A DNA stretch of 64,000 bases from Marsupella aquatica (lineage: Eukaryota > Marchantiophyta). The translations under genes were made by a program, and so were the position numbers. The stretch is from the NCBI GenBank assembly GCA_973895155.1, contig OZ316896.1, forward strand, positions 22,506,001 through 22,570,000, written 5' to 3'. Shown here one piece after another: positions 22,887 through 34,097 of this stretch. Positions within the stretch are counted from its first letter, which is position 1. Every line of letters starts with the position of its first letter. The notes beneath the pieces were generated by a model that was not told the DNA's origin, searched no databases, and worked only from the letters and a program-made list of their open reading frames with translations.

Positions 22887-24659
22887 TTAAAAAGAGTATA
22901 TGATAGCGTTTTCCATTTGCGAGCCCAATCTTTGCAGTACCGAGTCAGACAGGAACGGACAGAAAGACACATGTAGCGAGAATCCCTCCGTCGATGCTAC
23001 ACGCCACGCTCCTGGTCTCCACATCTCCGTGCTTCTGTCTCCACGAGGACAGAAGGTCTTTCCCAAACTATCTGGTACACTCTTCAATGCGCTGCAGTCC
23101 TCAAGTATCACTGTTCTCAGGGACGATATGAGCCCTAAACTGTCCGGAAGGGTCATTAAATTTCCACAATGTTCAATCCGAAGGACTTCTAGAGACCCAA
23201 GGTCACCAAGTTCTTCCGGAAAACTGCGCAGCATTTCCGCCCAAACAGTCAGTTTCTTCAGCGCCTGAAGCTGCCCTATGCTGACCGGGAACCGCTGCAA
23301 CCTATCCGCCCATATATACAAATCTTCCAGTGAACAGAGGTTCCCCAAACTGTCCGGTAGCTCCTCACGGTGGTCGACATGTTTTATGATTAAGATCTTC
23401 AGAGACGAGAGCTGGCCAAAACTATCTGGCAATCGTTGTAATTGTACGCAGTCCACCAACTCCAGTTCTTGGAGGGCAGAGAGAAGACCAAAACTGTCGG
23501 GCAGTCTTTTAAGACTTGGGCAGTGCTCCATACTTAGCAATGTAAGAGAAACTAAGTTCCCAAAGTCGTCGGGTAGCGCCTCTAGCTCGTTGGTGTCTTC
23601 TATGGTAAATTGTTTGAGAGCCCTGAGTTGGCCGAAATTGGCAGGAAATCTCTGTAATTTTCCACAGCTTTGTAACTTTAATTCTTGCAAGGCCGAGAGA
23701 TTCCCGAAACTCGCCGGCAATCTTTCAAGCCTGTTACAGTCGTGGAGACGCAAATGTGTAAGGGTACGCAAATTCCCAAAGCTGTCAGGTAGGACCTCCA
23801 GGCGCTCAGCATGTTTTATGATCAGTCTCTCCAGAGACTTGAATTCGCCAATACTTTCCGGCAGCATCATTAGTCGCGTACACCCAATCAGCTCAAGCTC
23901 TTGCAAGGACGAAAGAAACTCAAAACTTGCAGGCAGCCTGTCTAGACTGTCACACGCTTCTAGAGATAGAGATCTAAGGGACGATAAGCTCTCATGCAAG
24001 TAGAATTGTCTCCTTTCCGTAGTCTGTTGACTGCTAAGGCTCCCGCAACCTATGATGCGCAGATCCGTCAGCGAAGAGAGGCGCCCAAAGGATTCGGGCA
24101 GACTTGCAAGCATGGAACAATTGAGAATGACTAATGTTGCCAGGGAGGAGACATTCCCAAAAGATTTGGGCAGCTCCACAAGTTCTGACATCCCGGATAA
24201 GAGCAAAACTTTGAGGGCCGAAAGGTTGCCGAATGAATGCGGCAGTGCAGTAAACCTGACATTAGTCAACTCCAACCATTTCAGTTGGCACAGATCACCA
24301 ACATCGTCCGGAAGACGGGAAGGCCCCCGGATATCATAGAGAGATAAATAGCTCAGGTTGGTGAGCTTCCCCAACGCTTCAAGACTTTCCTCCCGCATTT
24401 CCCAGCGTTCGAGCTGTAAGACAGCTAAGTTATTCATGTCCTCCAGACTGATAGGGAGGAGGGGCCACTGCTGGTAAATCGGAGGAGTGCATCTTAGTAA
24501 GCAAAGCTTTCTGGGAAAGGTTTTGCTGGAGCCTTCGGGTAAAATATGAACCAGCTCCAAGTACTTCAGTCGTTCCAACTTATCCAGCAGTCCTAACTGA
24601 AACTTTTGGATTGGACCGCGGAGTTGCAGAATACTTGTCTGCGACAAAGTACGTCTCAA
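22887..24659 (-). other. Copy A LRR exon (open)
   Basis: About 590 codons of ~24-residue leucine-rich repeats of the plant NLR type (LP-x-SFG-x-L-x-x-L-x-x-L-x-L-x-x-C). It stays open despite damage upstream. It ends at a stop (22887-22889), 16 codons earlier than in copy B because of a small change near 22890. It lacks the extra 24-residue repeat found in copy B. Confidence 0.85.
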
Positions 24660-25161
24660 ATAAGACTTCTTTTACCGAAAAGGTTCAAAAAACAGATACT
24701 CTGTTACAGGTATGACCTGAAACTTAATCCCTAATTAATTTTTTTACCGCTTCAAGAAAACTCTACAAACTCTTGGCAGTGCTATTCTTCAATTGCATAC
24801 TACCAAATCATCGACACTGATTTTTGCCTCAAAATTGCTTCAGAAACTTACCGCATTTGCATTGAGAAGATCCACTGCTCTGTCCTCATGTCCAATACAC
24901 ATTGATATGATGACCCCCTTGGAGAGACGACGGCCCAAATCACGCAGCTGTTCGTGGACCCACACTTCCTTGTATTTGATGTCCTTCTGCCAGGTCTCAT
25001 CCCATTCAGTTTTGTCGACTTCCTTCACGACGGACCTCCTCAGCAAGTTGGCCCACCTCATTTGTGAATATTCAAAAGAAGTGCTCCAAGCAGCAAGGGC
25101 TATCTCTACCGGCTGCCTAAAAAAACAAGTCGCTGCTTCGATGAACATTCCTTGCTCTTCC

Positions 25162-25185
25162 AAACCCTAAACCCTAAACCCTAAA
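25162..25185. repeat. Interstitial telomeric repeat (CCCTAAA)3 at a deletion junction
   Basis: Reads AAA(CCCTAAA)3. It sits exactly where copy A lacks the 381 bp present in copy B (54837-55217). Flanks on both sides match copy B directly. Read on the coding strand, the repeat adds an in-frame TAG. Confidence 0.95.
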
Positions 25186-27089
25186 CTTCCAAACTCATCC
25201 AATCTAGGCAGAATTCTGACTTGAACTTCGGAGTCAACATCATCCATCGCGATCAGAGACTTCTTCATCTGAACATCGAACCATTGCAAGGCATTGTCGT
25301 CCACCCTACTTCCATTCCGACGAAAAAGGCAGAGTACCCGCTCACTTAATTTGTGCACTTCAATGCCTTTGACATTGTCCACAAAGCATGTATACTCTAA
25401 TTGTTGAGACATGTTATTACGAAGCTGCTTGGCAATCGTGGTTTTCCTGATGCCAACCATACCCACAATTCCTAGAACAGGAATATTTGCGAGCTTCTGT
25501 TGAACCTCGAAAACACGCCTCTCCAAAGACGTAGGATAATGTGGGAGCCCGTACACCATTGCCTGGAAACATCGATACAATAAGTTAAGTCACAGATGAT
25601 TTTGTTAAGGTAGTTAAGAAAATTGTCTGAAGAGACAGAAAGTTGTCGGACACACTTTCTTCCTCTTCCTCGCTTGGTGGTGTTAGTAGTGCCCTTCTTC
25701 TGCAGGTGTCGAAGCTACCTTATAATCAACACTCCGTAGCAGTTAGCCGAGGGACTCTGAAGTCGCAGACGGTACTCCTTACCAACCGTGGGACTCTAAT
25801 GGTAGTGCCTGATTGCGATGAATTCAGATGGCCCTTGCAATAACTCTATCAAACTTGTATCTTATCAAATGTCTTCTACTTCGGTACTACCAGAAGATCT
25901 CTATAAAGCGTGGAAGAATTTCCAAGAAGGAGGCTGTTGAAGTACACAATGCTAGGATTACAATTGACGTAAACTTGACGGAAAGTACAACTTTGACATA
26001 AATTGCCAAGCGGAACACACTTTGAAGTTTGCAATAATCTGTCCAGACTGGAACGAATGAGAGCTATGCCTACAGTAGTTTACTGCTTCTGAGAAAAAAA
26101 AGGTAAAAAGCTCTAAACATGAAGGGTCACTTTTTAAAATAATGGGTTACCCAGGTAGTCTTGAGAAGCAACAAATTTTCATCAGCCAATGGACATCGTT
26201 GTTTTTTCTGATGGTGATGGTAGTCGATGCAGACATCGAACACATATTAACAGAACGGTATTGCAGTAGAAAAACACACCTCCAACATATACAATCTATT
26301 TCAGGGATCGAGGTACTGCACCTTTGAATCAGAGGCAACGCCCTGAAGAAACTTGTCAGGGCAAAGAACCTTCTACAAGTCTGTTCCATCGGTCTAGAAC
26401 CAGAGTATCCAAAACTCAAAATATGGAGACTAGAAAATGATGTGCTTACAAATCTCCCTTATTTTCCAATTCCAACGGCTCCAGGGCAACTTGCCTCAAC
26501 AATCATCTAAGCAGGAGTACATTAGGAAAAACCGTGGGAAGAGTAGTCCGTGTTATTTCCAAAGATTTTTCTGAATGAATGCATATGTAGAGGACTCTTC
26601 CCCTCAGCAAATTATTACTAGATTTGGTAAATAGATCGCTTTTTCATATCGATTCATTCAATCAAGTTAAAGTGGAACTACAACTTACCGATTTGGTTCG
26701 AAGATCTTCTCCGAGTCCTGCAATTTGCCACATCTTGTATTGTCCATGTTGTCCGCAAAGATTGTCGAAATCAAAATTGACTCTTGCTCTCTGTGTACTA
26801 ACTACTCTTATTTTAAAACGTTCCACCTTCACAACTCTTAATGACACTAGCATCGTAAGAAACAGACAGAATGCCGGGCATCACGAAACTTCTCCACCAG
26901 CCAAGTTTGTGGCCAAATGGAGAATCCGTCTCCACATTTCCATGTAGGCAAATGGTTATCCCTATAATCCTCGTGTTGGAATCCATGGAAAAAGAAGACT
27001 TCCATGCTTGGTTCGCCGCGCGGACTATATAGTTCGTACACATAGTCAGTCAATTGAGACACCTGATAACGCAAACCCAAGTGGTCCAA

Positions 27090-28734
27090 GTTACTAATCT
27101 ATGCACAATTTGGTACAGAATGCCAAATCAGTTGGGGTAAGATTGAATCTTTCCAAAGATGAGAGACTGAGACGAGTCGCAGACTGTAAATCTTGCTACC
27201 CATGTGACAAAGAAGCACGGTTTAGGTCCCAACAGCAATTGAGAAAATCAAAACATGGAACCATTCACAAGCTCGTAAAGAGAGATCAACAACCAGGACT
27301 GTGCATAATACAAGTATTACCATGGGCCGGTTTACAAAACTCATAGGGCGCAAAAGTTGCAGCAAGCTCAGACTAAAATCTTACAGCAAGCTCCGCAAAT
27401 ACTTCACTGACGCATTGGTTCGGAATAACTGCAGACATTCAGGACATGTAATCTGGATCGCCGGCTCTTGGATGACAACAGAATGGTCCGGGAATGCAGC
27501 ACGGTTACTTTAACTCTTTTTGATGCATCGACGTGTTGCCCTGATCTGCTTAGAGGTCGTAGACTTGGCAGAAGCCCCGAAGTTTGCAGTGACGCACATC
27601 TTTCCCAGGAAGTACAAAATGGATACGTTTTCACCGATCACACCTGCGGAAGTTTTTTGACTGTGCCAGTAATGGTCAGCAAACTTCGGGGCAGCAAGTA
27701 AAAAGTAGCCACATTCTACCAAAGAAAATTCTCGGGACACTATTCTTCGAAGCACCAAGGCTATGTTGTTGTCATAGATACATAGCACAGAATTGGCCCC
27801 AACTGATCCAAGAAGTATTATCTGCGATGCCAAAGAAAGCTAGCCTATGTGTAGATTTCTTCAAGGCAGCCCAGAATAAGCTAGCGGATGACCAGTTTTA
27901 TAAAGTGAGTAAGTTTCCTCATGATACAAAAGTGACATACACCACAGAGAGCTAGAGGATGTAAGTGGCGTCCGGAACTCTAAAACGACATCCCTTGTCC
28001 AAAATCCAAATGGGGAGAGTACAGACTCTACCTGTACCCACGAGAGGAGCTACCGCCAGTTAGATGAACAGGTTGGATCACCTGAAGAACCAGACCCACC
28101 GGAGGTTCGAGTAGAGAATTGAACACCCAGCTAAATCAAATCCGGCACCTCACAGTGTTCTAGCAGATTCACCTCCGCTGTCGGTTCTGGTATGGGACTG
28201 CCGAGAAGTCCAGCAGGATTGCAATTACCTGCAGAGTTCGGATGCTGGTGACTAAACGATACCTAATAAGCTTTTGGAACTTGCTGATTCACACACATGA
28301 CGCAAACAACTACGGAGTAAAGCATCAGCCAACAGATACCTCCTTCACTGGCAGCAAATCCGAACTGCAACATAAACCATTAAACGAGCATCTACTGCAG
28401 GCTTCCCCTCCCCTCCACGCTCACCTTGCTCAGGCAAACTTGAACAGGGGTTCAACGCGGAGGACGTACACCCTCACTGACTCGGAAGCCCGTTCATCTA
28501 TTTGAACTTCTCCAGGCCATGGCAAATCCACCGAGATCGCGGGACTCACGAAATCTGCTCAGAAGCAGATGTAAAAGCAACAAGCAAAGAGCAGGTCTCA
28601 CGCACTGGTGTCACGCACTGGTCTCACCATGCAAGTAGATCTGTCCCATCAAGACAAGAAGAAGGCCATCACGGTGTCGGATACTCGGATGTTTTCCACG
28701 ACACTTGAACCGCACGGTTTGGTACAAAGAAGGT
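27090..28734. other. 5' flank of copy A hydrolase-NLR
   Basis: Matches 57189-58757 upstream of copy B, up to ~28675. No gene is supported; the short open frame at 28242-28505 (+) is also open in copy B but is explained by recent duplication. This region should contain the receptor promoter. The last ~60 bp before the Harbinger target site are unique. Confidence 0.5.
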
Positions 28735-28737
28735 TTA

Positions 28738-28780
28738 GGGCCAACTCGCATGTGGATAGTCCTTCAGAGTGCGGCCCTTA
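28738..28780 (+). repeat. Left terminal inverted repeat of the Harbinger element
   Basis: 43 bp starting GGGCCAACTCGCATGTGG and ending GTGCGGCCCTTA. Preceded by target-site TTA. Matches the reverse complement of 35264-35306 at 41 of 43 positions by my alignment. Confidence 0.93.
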
Positions 28781-29129
28781 GATTGCAACATGTCGTCATG
28801 ATACTTGATGATTGTGAAATCCCGTGAGCCCCTCCTGCGGCAGGTCTGACTGCAGGTCTGGTGGGCACCCAAGGGCAAGGTCCGGAAACTTTCCGGCCCT
28901 AGCAGGTCCTGACCCATACTTTGCTAATAAAACAAACCTCAAACATGACACATGTGCTGCGCAACGGCTTCGATGGATTTACTGTGAACCCAGGATGCAC
29001 CTGCTCCTTATTCCTGGTATCCCCCTTGCAAACGGCCTCGGCCCTGCATATGGCCGCTGTGAGTACTCAACACGCCCTGCATATGGCCACTTTGTTAAAT
29101 AGGAAAGCAATCGACGTACATTTGAAGAA

Positions 29130-29400
29130 CACACCTTTCATTTGGGCAGCCAGAGCACGAGCACTGAGCAATCGGCAGTGTCCAACTGAAGCCGGTGAAA
29201 GGGAATTGAAGTACGTCTGTGCTCAACCGAGCATTGAGCAACAATCGACAGTTTTTGGGCAAGCAGAGAATGAGCGTTGAGCAATCAATAGTGTCCAACG
29301 CAAGCAAGTCAAGGGGATCCAAGATACGTCTGTGCTCAACCGAGCATAGAGCAACAATTGAGAGTGTTCAATTCAACCAAGTCACGTACCAAGTTGAGGT
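29130..29400. repeat. ~120 bp tandem repeats in the Harbinger left arm
   Basis: Units share 'acgtctgtgctcaaccgagc', 'gagcaaca' and 'gcaagcag' in the same order about 120 bp apart, with a third, weaker start at ~29140. Confidence 0.65.
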
Positions 29401-29756
29401 ATGTTTGTGCTCGATCTCCAATCATGTTGTGTCTCACAAATTTTGGATTATTTTGGTAGAGCGCTGTTCAGCTGAACCATCATAGCTTCAATCTATTTAA
29501 CTTCAATTTGACTAGCCCACTTCAAGTCCTGCCTGAGCTTATACACTACGTACTGCCACGATCGCTTCTCAATATTCCTTCTTTCGTCTGATGTAGGCTA
29601 TCTAGGTTTCCCGTGGGCTACCCACATTTGGCGGCACTGCAATTCTTGTATGTGGTCACATAGGAGATCGTTGCTTTATATCTTCACTCTGCTGCTTTTT
29701 AGTTTGTTCTCTCCGTTATTTGTTGGAAGATTCTTTCTCTTGTTTCTATTCTAACT

Positions 29757-29985
29757 GAGCCTGTAGGTAGATACGTACTGTAGGTGTTTAGCTTGTACTT
29801 GTGCATGTCATTATAGCCTGTGTAAGCTAGTACAAAAGACTTTACCTTATGTATGCATTCATATTTCATTGGAACCTGTAGGTACATACGTAGGTGTTTA
29901 ACTTGTACTTTTGCATGTCATTATAGCCTGTGTAAGTTAGTACAAAAGACTTTACCTTATGTGTGCATTCGTTTTTCATTGGAAT
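29757..29985. repeat. ~115 bp two-copy tandem repeat in the Harbinger left arm
   Basis: Copies at ~29757-29873 and ~29874-29985 share 'gtacttttgcatgtcattat'-type sequence and end 'tttcattggaa'. A further diverged duplication follows at ~30246-30410 around 'catcat..acagggata'. Confidence 0.75.
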
Positions 29986-30646
29986 GACAGGATATACTGT
30001 ACATATATCCCTGTCAATAGTCTTTGTCAACTTTGGAATAGTGAACTTTTTCCTCTTTTTCGCTTCCCTTTATTTGGTCTCGTCACTTTCAGATCCTATC
30101 CCAATGTTTGGCACTTGTTTACTTTTGGCCATGTAAAAGTGCCCACGTCCATGTGCTCGAGGACATCTGACCCACCATCCCATGAAGCGTTTTCTGTTGT
30201 AGGCGGAGTTCTGGAAAGCCACTGTGCCACTTGGATCCTTGTTCTCTACGCTAGCATCATCCCACAGGGATACATCCACAGTGGACACTCATTTGACCAG
30301 ACTTAATTTTCAATTTTTGATATTTTTCGCCAGCATCATTGGACAGGGATATATCTACAGTATACACGCATTTTACTGGATCTAATTTTCAAGTTCAATT
30401 TTTGATTTTTGCGTTGCAGTGGGAACGGCAACCAGGGACCCCACGCCTTTCACAATTTTGAAATTTAGGCTTTGTATTCTACACTAACCGAGCCTGTAAG
30501 TATACAAGAGTTAGTTACTTGTATCTTATTCATTGTACTCTTCAGTTCTCTTGAGGTTGGTGTAAATTGTCATTCGGCCTAGGATGCATACTTCCAAAAT
30601 GTGATTCATTGAGCTTTTACATTCCTTTCAGAGCAAGGATAACACC

Positions 30647-31225
30647 ATGGCAAGCAAACGTGATTTGAAGGATTTTGCAAAAAATTATTTGGGGCAGTTG
30701 AAGGATGCAAAAGAGTACTTCACACACCTCGAGTCTAAGTTTAGCAAAGAGCTGTGGCCAGCATTGCAAGCTGAGATGTCTAATTCCAGTGCCTTATGTA
30801 GAGAGACTGAACGACTGAAAGAGGAGAATCTCAGTTTGAAAGCTGAAATTCGTAAGATTCATGGAGACAATAACACGTTGGAAAACATGCAGCTTGAGGC
30901 TCTGAAGATATTGCAAAGAAGAGGTCACTCGCAGAAAATGATTTCTGTGGAAAGTCCAGGCGAAAAAAATATTGTGCCAGCAACACGTGACCCTTTGGTT
31001 CCAATCTCTCCCAATCTTTCTAAGATTGTTGGACAGAGCATAGATGTAGGGCAGAAAAACATAGTCAAAGGCAAAATGGCTATTGACATAGTAGAATCTT
31101 TGGTCTCTACTACACCTTATGTGTCTAATAGTACAGGGCCATCAATGCATGGCCCTGATGTGGTTCTGGTGAGGCCTAGAAAAAAAAGATGTGTAGATAG
31201 TGATTCTCTTGGCTTAGAGCCTTGA
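30647..31225 (+). CDS. Harbinger-encoded coiled-coil protein (or first exon of the Myb-like gene)
   Basis: Open frame from ATG 30647, 192 residues. Residues ~45-90 form a coiled coil (LCRETERLKEENLSLKAE). The C-terminus has a basic RPRKKR cluster that could be a nuclear signal. It lies 235 bp before the Myb-like gene. A good donor (CTG|GTGAGG at 31168/31169, phase 0) and the acceptor TTCAG just before 31461 would fuse its first 174 residues in frame to the Myb-like protein, giving ~503 residues. So it is either a third Harbinger protein or a coiled-coil N-terminal part of the DNA-binding subunit. The second reading would be a simpler layout. No clear family match by eye. Confidence 0.6.
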   Translation: MASKRDLKDFAKNYLGQLKDAKEYFTHLESKFSKELWPALQAEMSNSSALCRETERLKEENLSLKAEIRKIHGDNNTLENMQLEALKILQRRGHSQKMISVESPGEKNIVPATRDPLVPISPNLSKIVGQSIDVGQKNIVKGKMAIDIVESLVSTTPYVSNSTGPSMHGPDVVLVRPRKKRCVDSDSLGLEP

Positions 31226-31460
31226 CAATTGTTTTTACTTTTTGGTAAAAATAATTATAGTGGCTCAAAAAATTACTAAGGTTTGTCCATTTGTTGACTT
31301 GAATAAGGCTGAGATGTACTTTAAGTATCCATTTGAAATGAGATATGTGTCTTATTTTTGTCTGAATTGAGTGTGTTATTCTCACACTAAGAGGCTGTTT
31401 TGAATTATTGTTTTTGAAATTGATTATAATGTCTCTTGCATACTGCTGTGTGATGTTCAG

Positions 31461-32594
31461 ATGACGAGCCGTAATCAGAGCAACGTTAGAAGCCGAGGTC
31501 CACCTTCACGAGAACATGCTCCATTAATTGACTTGGACCTCAACATTGCTACGGGTCCTAACGGTGTACCAGAACCTCGAGTGAAGAATAAGTTGCCAGA
31601 TTGGACTGATGAGGAGATGAAATGTTTGATTGCTGCCAAGCAAAATGAACATCTCAATGTTGTCATGGATGGCTCTACACAACAGAAGATGACTAGTACC
31701 AAGTTGAAATGGAAGGCAGTGGCAAAATTTATGGAGGATGAGGGATTTACCCAACCTATCCGAGACCCAACATCTTGCAAGAAGAAGTGGCAGCTCATTG
31801 ACAACAAGTTCAAAAAGATTTATGATTATGAGAAGAAGCAGAAGACCGGGCAGATTTCTTACTTTGACATGAGTGGAGAGGAGCGACGTGAACATCAATT
31901 TCCCACTAATTTTTCTGTTGATCTGTATGCAGAGTTGTTGGGACGGTATGCAGATGTTCCGCGCATCACACCACCCACGAAGTTTTTATCTGACACCTCT
32001 CAGATGAACCGAAATTCTCACCAGGACCCATTCAACTTGTCATCTGGCAGTGAGCAACCTTCTCTTCCCTATGTGGTGATTTATTTTATTCATTTACATT
32101 GTACTATGGTGGATTGCTAGGCAAAAGGTTTTTGGTCACATAAATTCTCATCTTCTTTGCTTTACTAATTACAAAAGATCTTGTATTATACAGGTGATGA
32201 TGATGTCGGGGTTGAGGAAGATAGGTCTGCACCATCAAGCCAGACACACTTCTCAGAACCTGGAACACATGAGAGGACACAACAAAATACAGAGAATACA
32301 GGTGGAGTGCGAGGACCTTCATCCCCTCAAGACTTCTCTGGCCCTAGCAATAGAAGTGTGAAGCGAGGAGCTGCCAAGTCTGGGAAAGACAAACAAGCAC
32401 ATCTGAAAACCATGGCTGGTAGTTGTTCTGAGATGGTTTCTGTGGCCAAGCTTGATAGTGCAAACCGAGAGCGGCAAGCAGCTGTTTTGGCAACAGCAAT
32501 CACCACAGCAGCAACCACGACAGCCGACCAGATGGAACGGATGACTGCCATTCTTGTGGAGAAGCTAACAAATCCTTCACGGCCTTCACATTAG
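31461..32594 (+). CDS. Harbinger Myb/SANT-like DNA-binding protein, 2 exons
   Basis: PIF/Harbinger elements encode a Myb/SANT-like (trihelix-type) protein that binds the element ends and helps import the transposase. Exons 31461-32049 and 32194-32594 (donor GGCA|GTGAGC, acceptor TATACAG, phase 1) give 329 residues. The SANT-like domain at ~45-115 has the spaced aromatic residues: DWTDEEMKCLI, then WKAVAKFM, then CKKKWQLIDNKFKKIYDYEK. The C-terminal part is acidic and Ser-rich, then Ala/Thr-rich with amphipathic helices (ATAITTAATTTADQMER). It converges on the transposase gene, the usual arrangement in this superfamily. Upstream exon fusion is possible. Confidence 0.82.
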
Positions 32595-32765
32595 AGAAGC
32601 ACATACTTAGTTTAGAGAAGAAACTACTTCCATTCTTGTCAAGAGTAGTACTTCAAATATAAACTTGCAATGGTGAATAAACAATGGTGTCATTTTTCAT
32701 GCACAATTTGGTTTTATATTTTATTTCAAATTTGCCTTAGCATTTTTGAAAACATGAAAGAGTCA

Positions 32766-34097
32766 TCACTGTCTATTATGTCTATGGGCAGCACGTCGTC
32801 TTTCACTTTCCTGCTCCCACTCTCTCTCAGGCAGCAAATGATTCATCATTGCAATACGATATCTACGCCCATTATTACAATTCTGAGGTCCAGCAGGAGG
32901 ACCTCCAGGTTCGTAAGGAGGATCTGCATCTATAGCCCATGCTGGATCATACACATCTCCACGATCAATACGGATATTGTGCAGAAGACATGCGCATGTA
33001 ATGTAATGTGGTAGTCGGCAAGGATGCGGTCGAAACATTTTGCGGGAAATAAATCTCCAGCTGTTTTTCAATTGGCCAAAAGCACGCTCCACGCACATCC
33101 TACTTGAGCTAAGCATGTAGTTGAACTCCCTCTTTCGACTATGCTCTCTAGCGGCAGGAAATGGGTTTAGCAGCCAAGGATAAGCAAGGTAACCGGAATC
33201 ACCAATAATATACTCCCTTGTAGAAAATCCTGTCGGAGCCCTGTACATTGGACCAGAAAGTTTAGTGCGTTGTATCAAAACATCATTGTAAAAAGTTGAG
33301 ACTCTCAACAGTCGAGAGTCTTGAATGTTGCCAGGCCATCCCGAAAAAACATCCAAAAAGCGAAGCTGGCTATCACAAATTGCTTGCATGGAAATGCTTT
33401 GGCCATGTTTGTAGTCACGATAATCAGTTGAGTTTGTTCCAAGAGGTAACTCCACTTGAAAATGAGTGGCATCAATTGCACCACAGCAATTTGGAAGTCC
33501 TTGCAATTGGCGGAAGCCCTCCTTCACCTTTGCCATGGCCTCCCCTTGTGGCCAACTCAAATGTGTTCCTCTGCCGCGCACAATTAATGCCTTAACAAAT
33601 CGCCAAATCACATCAGAAATGCATGGAACTGAAACTCCAAACATCTCTGAAAGTGTCAACAACAAACAACCAGTGGCAAATCTACGCAATGCGATGGCAA
33701 CTTGTCGCTCAACAGACAATGTCCTGTTGGTCAAATTGCGAAGACCAGGCGGGGGCTGTGTAGTCAAATCTTCTCGAACCAGGTCGCAAATGTACATAAA
33801 TGTTGTAGGTGACACCCGAAACAAATGCTTGAAGCGAACGGGATCGTCTTCGATGACATGCATAAGGTACCAACCGCTCCATTCTCTTGACCTCGGCTCA
33901 ATATAATTTACAGATAGAATGTGATGGTCTCTCGAAAATACATGTTGAATGGTTTGAAATAGTCTATTGTCAAGTAAACCCGATTCCAAACAATAGTTAC
34001 CAACCAGAGCTGCAAACCGCATTTGCTGCAACACCACCTGTTGGAACGCAAGGATAGTTGCCAAAATAATTTCAAATTCCTCATTTGAAAGAACCAT
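32766..34097 (-). CDS. PIF/Harbinger DDE transposase (HARBI1-like nuclease)
   Basis: Single open frame of 443 residues from ATG 34097 to TGA 32766. It cuts and joins DNA at the element ends. The family's catalytic triad is visible: Asp209 in GAIDATH, Asp300 in IIGDSGYLAYPWL and Glu337 in RMCVERAFGQLKNSWR. A helix-turn-helix-like segment (TLSEMFGVSVPCISDVIWRF, ~148-167) precedes it. Length is typical for the superfamily. There is no stop, frameshift or missing catalytic residue, so the enzyme may be functional. Its convergent partner is the Myb/SANT-like protein. Confidence 0.93.
   Translation of the reverse strand: MVLSNEEFEIILATILAFQQVVLQQMRFAALVGNYCLESGLLDNRLFQTIQHVFSRDHHILSVNYIEPRSREWSGWYLMHVIEDDPVRFKHLFRVSPTTFMYICDLVREDLTTQPPPGLRNLTNRTLSVERQVAIALRRFATGCLLLTLSEMFGVSVPCISDVIWRFVKALIVRGRGTHLSWPQGEAMAKVKEGFRQLQGLPNCCGAIDATHFQVELPLGTNSTDYRDYKHGQSISMQAICDSQLRFLDVFSGWPGNIQDSRLLRVSTFYNDVLIQRTKLSGPMYRAPTGFSTREYIIGDSGYLAYPWLLNPFPAAREHSRKREFNYMLSSSRMCVERAFGQLKNSWRFISRKMFRPHPCRLPHYITCACLLHNIRIDRGDVYDPAWAIDADPPYEPGGPPAGPQNCNNGRRYRIAMMNHLLPEREWEQESERRRAAHRHNRQ

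Larger units (their letters stand above)
20060..27089 (-). pseudogene. Hydrolase-NB-ARC-LRR receptor gene, copy A (disabled)
   Basis: Same exon order as copy B but with multiple lesions. The initiator ATG is TTG (27087-27089). An extra base near 26874 shifts the frame. About 300 bp holding the hydrolase nucleophile elbow are missing at ~26820. The P-loop reads GMVGIRKTT instead of GMGGIGKTT (25437-25463). The centre of the NB-ARC is deleted and replaced by three telomeric repeats (25162-25185), producing a stop. The LRR exon (to 22887) and the downstream exons 22636-22264, 21897-21385 and 21012-20060 stay open, with all GT/AG sites and phases kept. A shortened transcript encoding LRR plus C-terminal domains is possible but unproven. 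Confidence 0.85.
19450..28675. repeat. Segmental duplication, copy A
   Basis: Matches 49385-58757 in the same orientation along its full length. The left limit is at 'tttgctagtgtccaaacc' (19457 and 49391), the right limit at 'agaagaaggccatcacggtg' (28651) against 'agaagaaggccattacggtg' (58741). Copy A carries deletions in the hydrolase and NB-ARC exons and an extra partial tandem copy of the last-exon 3' end. The interval between copies (~20.7 kb) holds the Harbinger element and decayed transposons. Confidence 0.92.

Noticed and set aside
22900-24339. Long plus-strand open frames across the LRR exon of copy A
   Set aside because: Antisense shadows of the repetitive LRR frame; the same occurs at 52503-53997 in copy B.
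28824-29280. Plus-strand frames in the Harbinger left arm
   Set aside because: They cross tandem repeats, have no motif and lie in the non-coding arm of the element.
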